From Chamaecyparis obtusa (Eukaryota > Streptophyta > Pinopsida > Cupressales > Cupressaceae), in assembly GCA_027943335.1 (NCBI GenBank), contig BSBK01006035.1:186001-250000 (forward strand): a stretch of 64,000 nucleotides of DNA, written 5' to 3'. Within the stretch, counting starts at the first letter, position 1. Each line of letters starts with the position of its first letter. The position numbers and the translations under genes were made by a program. The notes under the pieces were generated by a model, which saw nothing but the letters and a program-made list of their open reading frames with translations, was not told the origin of the DNA and searched no databases. Shown here piece by piece: positions 1 through 10,435 of this stretch.

Positions 1-267
1 TCCACCAAAGGTGGATCATCCTCCATTGTACTTGAAAGTATGTGCAACAATGAGAGGATGATAATGTGATAAGAGCACTAAAGGTGGATCTCACACACAA
101 AGAGGTATGTGATGACAACTATCACACCTAAAGTGGAGATTCTCCTAACCATGTGCTAAAAAGAAATGCAAACTCCTAGGTGTCTCAAAGACAACTAATT
201 ATGCAAATGCATTATCCTAAGTAAACTTAAGTAAAGTGTAATTAGTAAATACTTAATTACACCAACA
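1..267 (-). repeat. 3' LTR of copia A (partial)
   Basis: Bases 1-267 match 5862-6128 with no indels and four transitions (positions 32, 34, 48 and about 83). The LTR ends in CCAACA at 267. The next bases (268-275) are a pyrimidine run on the plus strand, i.e. the polypurine tract of this minus-strand element. The first about 230 bases of this LTR lie off the window. Confidence 0.92.
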
Positions 268-280
268 CCCCCCCTTAAGT
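268..280 (-). other. polypurine tract of copia A
   Basis: A run of C followed by TTAAG directly abuts the LTR end. On the minus strand this reads CTTAA followed by a G run immediately before the 3' LTR, which is the expected place for the plus-strand DNA primer. Confidence 0.8.
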
Positions 281-561
281 GCAACTTAGGGGAATGCACT
301 TAAGCTCACAATGCAAGATGGGTCCTAGCTACTAGGCCATGTTAGGTACCCATGTACAATATGCAAGAACAATGCAATCTCTCATAAAGTGGAGAAAGAG
401 GGAAAACCTCATGGGAAAAACCCTCCCCCAAAAAGAGAGATAAATACAATAATAGAATATGAGAGAGACCACCTCATATGAGGAAAATATCCCCCCCATA
501 AGATAGAATAGAGAAGTCATGTGACCCCCCCTGATGGAATATCCTGCACCCCCAAGAGAGC

Positions 562-2000
562 TCACAACTGAAGAAACTTGCTCTTAGTGAAGGGTTTGGT
601 GAAGATGTCTGCAACCTGCTCTGTTGTAGGAAAATATTGCATCTCAATGACCTAATCATGTATCAAATCTCTAATGAATTGTATATGAACCTCAATGTGC
701 TTGGTCCACTGATGTTGGACTGGATGTTTGGAGATCGCTATAGCACCCTGATTATCACAATGAATGACTGTAGGTCATGGAATACTGAAACCAAACTCCT
801 TCAGGATATGCTAAAGCCAAATAGCCTCTATAGATGTAGTAACAACCCCTCGATACTCAGCCTCAGTTGAAGAAAGAGCAATAGCATGCTGCTTCTTACT
901 CTACCAACAAATGGGGCTTGAACCAAGATGAAATATGTAACCTGAAGTAGACTTGTGACCATCAAGATCACCTGCCCAATCTGAGTCTCTATATCCAACC
1001 AACTGAAGTCCTGTACCTGCTGCATAGTGAATCCCATGTATATGTGTACCCTATATGTAGTGCAATATGTGCTTGGCTGCCTTCTAGTGAAGCTCATGTG
1101 GCTTTTGCATGAAGTGAGAAACCATGCCAACTGTAAATGATATGTCAGGGTGTGTATGTGTCAAGTAGATGAGACTTCCAACAAGTTGTCTATACAATGT
1201 ATCATCAACAAGTGGTGTAGAACACTTAGCCTCTAACTTGACACCTGATAGAAATGGAGTGGGTGCAGCCTTACAATCACTCATGTGAAATCGAGCAAGT
1301 AGATCAAGAGAAGAGCATACTTGGGCTGAGAAAGTGTGATCCCTACTGAGGACTGTGTGATCTCAATACCAAGAAAATAGTGAAGTAAACCCCAGTCTGT
1401 CATAGCAAATTTGTCCTGCAAAGAAGACTTGACACTAGAAATGATGGATGAAGTACTCCCTATAATGATCAAGTCATCAACATAAAGTACAAGTATCAAG
1501 TGTGAGTCATCCTACTGAAGAATGTAGACATTTGAATCTGAATGACATCTGGTGAATCCTGCTGAGAGAAGGAAGGAATCCATCTTGGCATACCAAGCCC
1601 TAGGAGCCTGTTTGAGGCCATAAATAGACTTCGTTAACCTGCAAACCATAGTAGTATCCTGGATGAATCCCTGTGGATGCTCCATATAAATCACCTCATG
1701 AAGATCCCCATGTAGAAATGCACTCTTAACATCCATCTAATGTACAACCCAACCATGAGCTGCAACAATAGCAAGTGTCAAATGAATGGAGTTCATCTTG
1801 GCTACAGGTGCAAAGGTCTCGGTGTAGTCAATACCAGGAACCTGAGAGAAACCTTTTGCAACAAGTCTTGCCTTATACTTATCCACTCTTCCATCCGCTG
1901 CAAACTTGGTCTAATAGATCCACTTACATCAAACCAATTTTCTTCCCTTAGGAAGAGGAACTAAGTCCCAAGTGTTATTTCTCATCAAAGATTTATACTC
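562..2000 (-). pseudogene. copia A reverse transcriptase-RNase H (pol C-terminal part)
   Basis: The RT covers about 2000-1300 on the minus strand: an MDVKSAFLHG block, an IYGLKQAPRAWY block and the catalytic YVDD box (near 1480). RNase H follows (about 1080-562) and ends in the usual copia tail with an IFTKP motif. The RNase H acidic residues are still readable: Asp in a DSDWAG block, Glu in a TEAEY block and Asp in a CDNQGA block. Breaks: in-frame stops just before the MDVKS block and before YVDD, a frameshift near 1300, and about six more stops in RNase H. The stops are mostly TAG/TGA at positions where the family has Trp or Gln, consistent with transitions. The domain content is complete, so this is a recently dead copy rather than a fragment. 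Confidence 0.9.
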
Positions 2001-2049
2001 ATCCTCCATGGCTTTGTCCCACTCAAGAACCCCTGAAGCTTCCTTGAAT

Positions 2050-3245
2050 GATTATGGATTGGAAGCAATGGCAATATAAGCATGTGGAAATGAGTTGTGT
2101 TGTGACCTTGTCCTCCTAGTGTCTGAAGGATTCTCCATAAGTGAACCTACTAAATCAAGTGTTTGTTGTTCCCAATGAGGTCTAGTGGAGGAAGAAGATG
2201 ATGAAGGAATGTCCTCAACTATGTCTTGACCCTGTGAAGGTGGAGGCCTACGAGTCAGGGTTGAGGGAGTTTCATCTTCCAAGTCACTATCATCACTATC
2301 ATTATCTGAAATGGAGGAAGTAGGAGGAGTTGAAGAATCCAAGCTAGGACAATTCTCTTCAAAGTGAACACTCCTCTCAAAGAAGATCTCATGTGTCTCA
2401 GGATCCATAAGCTTGTATGCCTACTTAAGAGTCTTGGGATAACCAACAAATATGCAAGGTTTTCTTTGTGGTTCCAATGCCTTGCATTTTTTTGGAGGTA
2501 TACATGTCCAAGATGGACAACCAAAGACTCTAAAGTGTTTCACAACTGGTTTTCTTCCACACCAAGCCTCAAAAGGAGTAACTCCATCCAAAGCTTTATG
2601 AGGAGTTATATTTTGTATGTGAGTGGCACAACATATAGCTTCAGCCCAAAAGGCTTGATCAAGAGACTTAGCATGAATCATACAAGTGGCCATCTCCTTA
2701 AAGGTCCTATTATTCCTTTTTGCCACACCATTCTACTATGGAGTGTAGGCAACTGAATGTTGAAGATCAATACCCTCAAGTGTACAAAAGTCTATAAGCC
2801 TTGAGTTCACATATTCCCTTCCATTATTTGATCGAAGAATCTTGATGGCTTTACTTAATTGCTTCTCAACATGAGCCTTGAAGGTGAGAAATTTATCAAA
2901 CACTTCACTCTTGTGACCAAGAAAGTAGACCCAAGTGTAGCATGAAAAGTCATCAATGAAGGTGAGTACATAACAAGCCTTGCCAAATGATGGCACTGGA
3001 AATGGGCCCATCACATCACTATGAATGAACTCAAGAATAAATTTTGCTCTCCAAGACTTCCCTTTATCAAACTTCTCTTCGGGATGTTTTCCCATTTCAC
3101 ATCCTGAACATACACCCTCTGAATACTTGACTTGAGGTAGACCTTTGACCATATCCTTGCTGCTAAGCTGTTGAAGATATCTATAGTTGAGATGTCCAAA
3201 TATTTCATGCCAAAGTTTACTTTGTGAATTTGAGTGTGTCAACAA
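2050..3245 (-). pseudogene. copia A integrase with pre-integrase zinc domain and acidic linker
   Basis: From the right: a GAG-pre-integrase zinc region (an LWHE..GHLNYRYL block, then CSGCEMGKH near 3110), the integrase catalytic core (about 3050-2730), its C-terminal part (2726-2421, including the FEAWCGRKPVVKHFRVFGC block) and a Ser/Asp-rich linker toward RT (2408-2052). The first catalytic Asp is present (HSDVMGP). The second is Asn (RSNNGREY) and the third, normally Glu in an NGVAERKNR-type block, is Lys (NGVAKRNNR). So two of three DDE residues are lost, each explained by one G-to-A change. Two adjacent stops precede NGVAK (about 2735). Strand transfer would not be expected from this copy. 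Confidence 0.9.
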
Positions 3246-3305
3246 GGAATGTGAAGGAGTCTTAGGTACAAAATTAGAAAATGAGTAAAGCCTTCTGTCA
3301 TGATT

Positions 3306-3740
3306 TTATTTTCCTATTGCCACCATAGAATCATCCTTAAGATTTTTGACTACAACTAAATCAGGTAGGAACTCAACTTTCTTTCCACCTCCATAGTGAG
3401 TGATTTGGTAAATTGAAAGGAGGTTTGTACTAAGGTTGGGAACATAGAGAACATCTTTGAAAGCTCCATTTTCCATCTCAACTTCCCCTTTTCCTTCAAC
3501 TTCCACTTGAGTATCATCTCCTACATAGATGTGAGGTACCATAGATGGTTTCAAGGAAGAAAATTGCTCCTTTGTGGCACCCATATGATGTGTGGCACTT
3601 GAATCAAAGATCCATTCCTCTGAATTAGTTGTACTTGCCACAAATGCTTTCCCTTTACCCTTTGAAGTGGAAGGTGATGAAGCCTTTCCCTTGTAGGCAT
3701 TTGGCAAATCAATATGATGATTCTTGAGTATGTCTGTCAA
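3306..3740 (-). pseudogene. copia A aspartic protease
   Basis: A 144-codon open stretch carrying the copia protease block WIFDSSATHHM (near 3605), followed by the VGDD and VPNLSTNLLSI blocks typical of the family. The active-site triad is usually Asp-Ser-Gly; here the third residue is Ser, a single G-to-A change that should abolish or weaken activity. It lies between gag and integrase in the expected order and is separated from the gag zinc-knuckle end by a stop at about 3750. Confidence 0.88.
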
Positions 3741-3749
3741 CTCATCAAT

Positions 3750-4440
3750 TTATTTCTTGTGGCATTGATGCTCATCATGATTTGGCTTCTTGTAATATGC
3801 ACAAATTTTCTTCTCCTTAGAACTATCCCCCTTGTTTTTGTTGTTGTTGTTGTTGTTGGTGGGAGAAGAATTTCCTTGTTGTGAGGAGGAATATTGTTGA
3901 GTGTCTGATTGTGATCTGGCCTTCCACTTCTTTTTCTTCTTGTTGGAATCTTTACCACCTTGATTCCTTTGATTCCCATTATTAGCCACCAATGCCTTAG
4001 ACTTTGAAGACTTGAGAATCCCCATAGTCATCAATTTTTCTTGTTCTAAGACCAATATTTCTGAAAATGACTCAAATGAAGGCTTAGTGAAGGCACTATC
4101 CATGGTTAACTTGTGAGTATTATAACTTGAAACAAAAGCTGCACATTCAGGAGGAAGATGATTCAACAAGTGAATAACCAACTTCACATCCTTCATGGGA
4201 TTTCCACAATCATCAAGTTGTGCTCTATAGTCATTGACTTTGTTGAGATAATCTTGGATTGTGTCAAAGTTCTTGGGATCTAATTTGAGGAGATCAATCT
4301 CAATTTTGAATCCCATTTCTTCATCCACTTAACCAAACAATTTTGCAAGTTTATCCCAAGCATCTCTAGCATTGGTTATGGTTTTGATGTGATACATGAC
4401 AGCTTGAGAAATATTCTCTCTTAAGACTCCTAATGCTTTA
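3750..4440 (-). pseudogene. copia A gag (C-terminal two thirds)
   Basis: A UBN2-type gag region: an LRENISQAVMYHIKTI block at about 4430-4390, then YLNKVNDYRAQL and a FESFSEILVLEQEKL block, followed by an Asn/Lys-rich stretch with a poly-Asn run and one zinc knuckle (near 3790). The knuckle should be C-x2-C-x4-H-x4-C; the second Cys is Tyr, a single G-to-A change. One in-frame stop occurs at about 4329. The homologous frame ends abruptly near 4445, where unrelated, more GC-rich sequence begins, so the gag N-terminus is missing. Confidence 0.88.
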
Positions 4441-4444
4441 TAAT

Positions 4445-5203
4445 TTTTGCTTGACCAATTTTGTTACCTTTGCCATGTGTCAATTTTTGATTGGCTGATG
4501 GGGCTGCTACACAGAGGTTTGACCAAGTGGGCTCAAGGCCGCTAGCATGGCATCTTGTTGGCATGGATTTGGCTGGTGGATTTGGCCAATTTTTTGTGTT
4601 GCCCGTGGTGGCCAGAGACTGAGATCTGAGGAGCGGAGCAGCTTGCTTGGACTGGTGGAGTAGAGGGGACCAGTTGGGAGCCCACATTTGGAGCCCATGG
4701 TGTGGAGGTGTCTTCCATAGGGTGACGTAGTGGTGGAATAGCTAGCATAGGTGCTGTGAACCTACTCATATGTGGAGGTGTTGGGAGGTGGCACCTATGT
4801 CTAGCGGCGTAGATGTCCAGTGGAGGTTGCATCAAGCACAGGAGGTGCCCGCAATGGAACCCAAACAAGGTTTGCCGGCAGTGAGATGGCCGGGCTGAGC
4901 GGGAGCTACCCCGATTTGACTATGGAGGTAGAGCGGAGGGCTTTGCCTGCAAAGGAGGTGTGATGGAGTTTAAAGCTAAGAGGTGGGCGGTGGAGGGAGT
5001 TTGAAGCCGAGCAGAGGGTGTGGGGATGTGGGATCTTTATCCCACATTCACTACATATGGTGAGTTAATGGTTTTTAAAAGCCTTAGCGCCCACTTACTT
5101 AAGCAAAGAGCTTGATCTTGTGTTTGAGTTGCTCCACTAGCCTCCTGTGTGTGGTGCTCAATGTGATCTATCAGTAACCTATATTCTGTGTACAACACAT
5201 AGG
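4445..5203. other. GC-richer segment replacing the gag N-terminus of copia A
   Basis: Gag homology stops at about 4445. Up to about 5040 the sequence is clearly richer in G+C than its surroundings and contains a Pro-rich open stretch on the minus strand (4542-4868, 108 codons) that matches no gag block I know. From about 5035 to 5203 it looks like a short LTR: it begins TGTGGGATC, has an early inverted TCCCACA, and ends near GTACAACACA. I read this as an unrelated insertion, possibly a small non-autonomous LTR element or a captured fragment. The identity is unproven. Confidence 0.45.
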
Positions 5204-5619
5204 CCTAAAGGCCAAAAATTTTTGCCAAAAAATATAGCCAAAAATTGACAAAAAATATCTCTAAAAATTGAATAATATTTCAGATCCAAAAATACAATAA
5301 ATAATAGTAGATCCGCAATATTGACAGAAATGGAAATAAATACCAAATCTGAAATAAAAATAGAAAATAATTACCCAATTTTGCAGATCAGGCCTTAGAG
5401 GTCCGATTTGCAAAATTTTTTTGCCTCAGATTTGCATTTTTCCCAAGGTAGGAAAATTTATAGTCAAAATTTATGGAAATAGCCACCTAGATGTAATGGT
5501 GAGGTCTGATCTTGCTCAAAACACTCCCACAAAATGCTGATCCCAGATTTGGTTTGTGGCCTTCCAAAAGTTGAAGCAATCAATCGCTCTCCAATGGCTA
5601 TGTAATGAAGACTCCTTTG
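5204..5619 (-). other. leader of copia A, no gene
   Basis: AT-rich stretch with repeated short CCAAAAA and AAATCTG-like words (5210-5400), followed by the 5' leader next to the primer site. A 67-codon minus-strand open frame overlapping the LTR shows no gag feature. I see no gene here. Confidence 0.6.
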
Positions 5620-5630
5620 GCTTTGATACC
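5620..5630 (-). other. primer-binding site of copia A (initiator Met tRNA)
   Basis: CTTTGATACCA on the plus strand is the complement of TGGTATCAAAG, a one-base variant of the usual plant copia site matching the 3' end of initiator-Met tRNA. It lies one base from the LTR boundary at 5632. Confidence 0.88.
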
Positions 5631-5631
5631 A

Positions 5632-6128
5632 TGTAAGAATTTTCCTAAGACAAAGAGTAGAAACCAAGATCTAGAAGCTCAAGAGATAGCACAACAAAGA
5701 GAGACAAGATAATATGATCAAATGAAGAATTCAATAATGATCAAATGATAATGAATAATTGATTACATACAATGTAGAAATGCCTCAATATATAGGCAAT
5801 GCAAGATAACTAGAAGTTATGCAAGTGATAGGCTATCAACTAGACATGGTGGAATCACATGTCCACCAAAGGTGGATCATCCTCCATTGTACCTAAAAGT
5901 ATGTGCAATAATGAGAGGATGATAATGTGATAAGAGCACTAAAAGTGGATCTCACACACAAAGAGGTATGTGATGACAACTATCACACCTAAAGTGGAGA
6001 TTCTCCTAACCATGTGCTAAAAAGAAATGCAAACTCCTAGGTGTCTCAAAGACAACTAATTATGCAAATGCATTATCCTAAGTAAACTTAAGTAAAGTGT
6101 AATTAGTAAATACTTAATTACACCAACA
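5632..6128 (-). repeat. 5' LTR of copia A
   Basis: 497 bases, from TGTAAGAATT to CCAACA, bounded by the primer site on one side and by gypsy coding on the other. Its last 267 bases pair with the partial LTR at window positions 1-267. A TATATA box lies at about 5787-5797, in the correct place for transcription toward lower coordinates. Confidence 0.93.
5787..5797 (-). promoter_or_regulatory. TATA box in the copia A LTR
   Basis: On the minus strand this reads CTATATATT, about 340 bases into the LTR and about 160 from its end, as expected for the U3/R promoter. This is a sequence match only. Confidence 0.5.
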
Positions 6129-7072
6129 CTAATCAACAACAAACTTATTCCATTATGGTAAATGATATCCACCTAAGATCAGGAGCTACATTACCTACAC
6201 CAAAAGGTCATGTTATAACTGAAGCTACAACTAAGAATTATATCTCTAGGAAAGAACTTGCTACTCCTACACATCTTGTTGTAGTAACTAAGGATCCACC
6301 ATTTCCTCAAAGGCTCACACAATCTATACCCCCAACGGATAGTCCGACTGCAACTAATCTCATCAACCAGCTGAAGCAGATGACTATGAAAATTCCTTTG
6401 TTAGATGCCCTCAATAAAGTGCCAATATATAATAAGGCTATCAAAGAAGCCTATCTTAAACAACTTGGTTGGAAGAAGAAAGACCCTAAGACTGTTCATG
6501 TTCTTGGACAACTCTCTGATCTTATGTTGAGAAATGTCATTATACCCAAATATTCTGATCTAGGTAACCATGTTGTTACTATTTATATTAATGGTATTCA
6601 AATCCATAATATTTTGATTGACTTAAGAGAATCCATTAATGTAATGACAAGGGAATTCATATTAAGGCTTAATATCATTGGCTTAAGAGAGACTCCTACA
6701 ATCCTTAAGTTAGTTGTCAATTCTACTGTAAGGCCTAATGGCATGGTAGAGGTTATAATTGTAACACTTGATTCATTGGACTATCCCTTAGACTTTGTGA
6801 TCTTATCTCCCAAAGCTACTCTAGGTGGTTATCCTTTAATCCTAGGAAGACCTTGGTTGGCCACTACATATGCCTGCATAGCATGTCACTTTGGAAAGAT
6901 GACTATATCTGATGGAGTTAGTACTAAAAATTTGACTCTATATTCTCTTGTTAAACCTCAGATTGAGCTTGATCAAGTTGTTTGGCCTGACCTTGGTGAC
7001 ATTGAGCTAGAGGTAAATTCAATACATCAGTTAATGGTTATAGAAGGGAATCCATTTATGATATCCCAATAA
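6129..7072 (+). pseudogene. gypsy A gag-pol junction and aspartic protease
   Basis: An open frame of about 310 codons entered directly from the copia LTR. It contains the HLRSG block near its start and the retropepsin domain at about codons 130-245, ending with the conserved LILGRPWLATTYA block. The catalytic loop reads LIDLRESINVM: the Asp is kept but the following small residues (normally Gly-Ala) are Arg-Glu, so activity is unlikely. The frame lacks stops throughout, in contrast to the rest of pol. The true start is upstream of the copia insertion; the first ATG here (6155) is only internal. Confidence 0.85.
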
Positions 7073-7440
7073 GAAGATGACCTACTTGTTGACATTCTTA
7101 CCAGTAAATATGGTGTTGAACCATTTTCCTGTACTGTTCCTAATTGTTCTTTGTAAACCATACTACCCCCACAAAGTTCACCTCAACTTCCTACAACAAC
7201 TAATTACCTTTGTACATTTCTACCATATTAGATTAAGTCACCTTCATTTGTAGAAGTCATCTTGTTGGATAAGGTAGTCAATGTATAAATTATCCATAGT
7301 AGGGAGTTGAATGTTAACAAGAACCTTACTCCTAAACATTCAACAAAAATCAAGATTTTTCTTGGGATTACATAGATATGAAGGGATTGGATCCAAGGCT
7401 TTGTACCCATTGAATTTACATCAATCCTAATTGTAAACTA
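7073..7440 (+). other. decayed linker between gypsy A protease and RT
   Basis: Short scattered open pieces with stops. The position corresponds to the protease-RT linker, but no conserved block is readable until about 7440. Confidence 0.5.
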
Positions 7441-7915
7441 GTCAACAAACCTCAGAAAAGAATCAACCGAACACTAAGAAACATAGTCAAAACTAAATTG
7501 CAGAAATTACTTGATGTTGGTTTTATTTATCCCATTTTTGATAGTCAATGGGTTCTCACACTTCGTCATAGTCCCTAAGAAGGGAGTAAAATGTAGGGTG
7601 TGTGTGGATTATATGGAGTTGAATACAACAACAAAGAAGGACCACTTTCTATTGCCTTTTATTGATCAAGTCCTTGATAACCTAGCTAACAAAAAGTACT
7701 TTTCATTTTTTAATGGGTTTAGTGGATACAACCAAATACAGATAGCACTTGAGGACCAAGACAAGACAAAATTTACATGCCCATGGGGAAATTTTTCTTA
7801 ATCTATCTTACCTTTTAGATTATGTAACGCACCTGCTACATTTCAAAGAGTAGTTATTAGTATATTTTCTGACATATCTCTTGATTGTGTTGAAATCTAG
7901 TTGTTCTGGTAGGAC
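7440..7915 (+). pseudogene. gypsy A reverse transcriptase, truncated before the catalytic Asp pair
   Basis: Readable RT blocks: FVIVPKKG, RVCVDYMELN, KDHFLLPFIDQ, FFNGFSGYNQIQIA and, after a stop at 7801, FRLCNAPATFQR. The sequence then runs only to about the residues preceding the YxDD/FxDD box (near 7895) and jumps to the region just before RNase H (near 7915). About 100 codons with the catalytic Asp-Asp and the thumb are missing, so this looks like an internal deletion rather than point decay. This copy could not reverse transcribe. Confidence 0.85.
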
Positions 7916-8440
7916 TATGAACAATCATTCCAATAGTTGGAGGATATCTTGACTAAAACACCTATCTTGAGAGGACTTGATTGGAATTTTCCATTTCATA
8001 TCCATATAGATACCTCAAACTATGCCATAGGAGCAGTGCTTGGGTAGAAGGAAGGAATAGTTGAGCACGACATATATTACATAAGCAAGAATCTACATGG
8101 TGCTGAACTAAATTACATTTTCACTGAGAAGGAATTATTAGAAGTTATATATGCACTCAATAAATTTAGATACTACATTATTGGTTATGAAGTATTTGTG
8201 CATACAGATCACTCAACAATCAAATACCCGATGAACAAACCTACTATATCATGCAGGTTTGCTAGATGGTTACTCCTCATGTAGTAATTTGATATCAAAT
8301 TCATTGATAAACTAGGGAAAGGTAATGTGGCAGTTGATTTTTTTTCTAGATTGCATGTTCCTGATGATCCTACAACTATAGATGATAGCTTTCCTAATGA
8401 ACACTTGTTCTCTATTATCACTCATAATCCATGGTATGTA
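7916..8440 (+). pseudogene. gypsy A RNase H
   Basis: Begins in the connection (ILTKTPILRGLDW) and contains HIDTSNYAIGAVLG (first Asp), FTEKELLEVIYALNKFRYYI (Glu), VHTDHSTIKY (Asp) and a GKGNVAVDFFSRL tail. Stops interrupt at about 8046 and 8283. Catalytic acids are readable. Follows the RT deletion junction directly. Confidence 0.85.
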
Positions 8441-8569
8441 GATATAGAAAACTGCCTTACTACATGAAGTACTCCTCCACACTTCTCTCCTAAGGAGTGC
8501 ATAATCTTAGTTGAGAAATTTTTTAACTTTTCATGGATTTTAGGATTTATGTTCTACATAGGTCTAGAT

Positions 8570-9690
8570 CAAGTCATGAGAAGATGTGTTTGTGAAGATA
8601 AGACATATGACATCCTTCATGCATGTCATGATGAACCATGTGGAGGGCACTTTGCAACAAAGTGTACAACATTCAAAATTATCACCATTGGTTATTACTA
8701 GCCTAACCTACATAAATATGTTGCTAAATATACAATACATTGTGACAGATGTCAAAGAATGGGACACCCAACTAAATCAGATGAAATGCCCCTACAGCCA
8801 TAGGTAGTGGTAACACCATTTGACAAGTGGGGTATTGATTTTGTGGGTCCTATAGAACCTTGCTCTCATGGTAAGTCCTATATCTTAGTCTGTATTGATT
8901 ATGCAACCAAATGGGTAGAGGAAAAAGCAATGAATCATGCTAGGGATAATAAAGTGGCTGAATTTCTGTATGAATCCATATTCACTAGATTTGGAGTACC
9001 TAGAGAACTAGTCACTGATCAAGGTGCTCAATTCTCCTCAAATCTCATAACTGCCTTGATAAATGAATACACAATCCGACATGAGAAATATTTTCCCTAT
9101 CATCCACAGGCTAATGGTCAAGCCAAAATCACAAATAGAGAAATAGAAGACATTATGACCAAAATAATTTTTGTACACAAAAAGGATTGGACCACTCGAC
9201 TTCCTGAAGCCATTTGGGCCTATAGAAATGCATGGAAAATTACAACTATTTTCATACCATTTGAGTTAGTTTATGGAAAATCTATTTCCATTCCTGTTGA
9301 GTTTCACCACAAGACCCTTAGGACAACACTTGAGCTGGATATATATCTAACCTAGGGTCAACAAGAACGACTTCTCCAACTTAACAACTTGGATGAAATC
9401 AAGAAATTCTCTTTGCATAACATAAATATTATTCAATGATAGTGGAATAAATGGCATGATAATTTATTAAGGATAAAAAAATTCTATGTTGGTGACTGGA
9501 CCTTGTTATATGATTCATGTTATCAACACACTCTAGGCAAGTTTCAAACACGTTGGTTAGGATCGTATGACATTATTTTTGTTTTTACTAATGGAGTCAT
9601 GAAACTGCCAACTATTGATCTGGTTTGATTCAAAATTCATGTCAATGATCATCGACTCAAGCTCTACCATAAGTTCCAAAGTAGAGATGA
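8570..9690 (+). pseudogene. gypsy A integrase
   Basis: N-terminal HHCC zinc domain (HACHDEPCGGHF then CDRC, 8615-8755) with stops, then a nearly clean 182-codon core (8807-9355): Asp in WGIDFVGP, Asp in VTDQGAQF, and a block reading NGQAKITNRE where the family has Glu at the Lys position. The third catalytic residue is therefore Lys, a single G-to-A change. After 9355 the C-terminal domain continues with stops (GDWTLLYDS, GKFQTRWLGSYDI, HRLKLYHKF) to about 9680. No chromodomain is visible. Confidence 0.88.
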
Positions 9691-10320
9691 GTTCCTGTAT
9701 CAGTTCACCCCCCACGGTAAATCCAACAGTCCTACAGAAAAAGAATCTGGGTCTCCTACCCAGATTTCCATTACTCTTTGATTTCCATCATAGATTCCAT
9801 AATAACATTTTATATTTTGTGAAATAATTTCTCCATAATAAATGTTCATCTCATCTCCTGTCTCTATCACCTTCACAATTCATCATATCATTCCAGTAGC
9901 GGATGTTTGCGCAACAACAAATCTCCTTCAACAACAGCTAGTTAGTAACATATGCTATCACACATATTATTTCATTCATTTATTTTTGGAAAAGTTTATT
10001 TATTTTGTTACTAATCTTGCATATTTGGCATGGTGGGACCCATGCCTAAACTTAGCTGGGGGAATATTTAACTGTGTGTATATTCAAACTTTTTCATATC
10101 TTTTCAAAATATTTTTGCAATCTTTTTGAAATTTTATGTGACCTTTCATTAATTTTGCCATATCCTATTAATGATTAAAGAAAGGGTGATTAAGGTGCCA
10201 TGTCATAATCAAGTCATTAAGTACCTTCACGATGTGTCGAAGGTGGAAGACTTTGGCATGTGTGAAGGTAATTAAAAAATTTTATGATAACCTTTTTCTC
10301 TTATGAGAAATTAATTTTCT
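9691..10320 (+). other. non-coding spacer between pol and the 3' ORF of gypsy A
   Basis: AT-rich, with no homologous coding block. A purine-rich TAGCTGGGGGAATATTT at about 10053-10069 resembles the polypurine tract at 13175-13189 and may be an internal polypurine tract or remnant. A TTTCTTGCAG (about 10355) just before the next ORF could be a splice acceptor for a subgenomic mRNA; that is inference. Confidence 0.4.
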
Positions 10321-10435
10321 GAACTGGTCATATTTTGAGAAGCGAGTTCTACATTTCTTGCAGTTTGAACTATTGGTTTTTGTGTGGGAAAATTCTCTAC
10401 TAATTTTAGCTCTTCATTTGGGATTTTGAAGTTAT

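Larger units (their letters stand above)
1..6128 (-). mobile_element. Ty1/copia retrotransposon A, truncated at left window edge
   Basis: A minus-strand copia element reading right to left: 5' LTR (5632-6128), primer site, gag, protease, integrase, RT, RNase H, polypurine tract and a partial 3' LTR (1-267). The PR-IN-RT-RH order defines copia. The two LTR parts align without gaps over 267 bases with 4 differences, all transitions, so the insertion is fairly young. The coding region is nevertheless broken by several stops, at least one frameshift and lost catalytic residues, so it cannot be autonomous now. It sits inside gypsy element A: the sequence right of the LTR (6129 on) is gypsy coding in the opposite orientation. 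The left target duplication is outside the window; the right copy should start with the 5 bases CTAAT at 6129-6133. Confidence 0.93.

Noticed and set aside
2364..2756. 130-codon plus-strand open frame
   Set aside because: Antisense of the copia A integrase, whose minus-strand blocks are clear.
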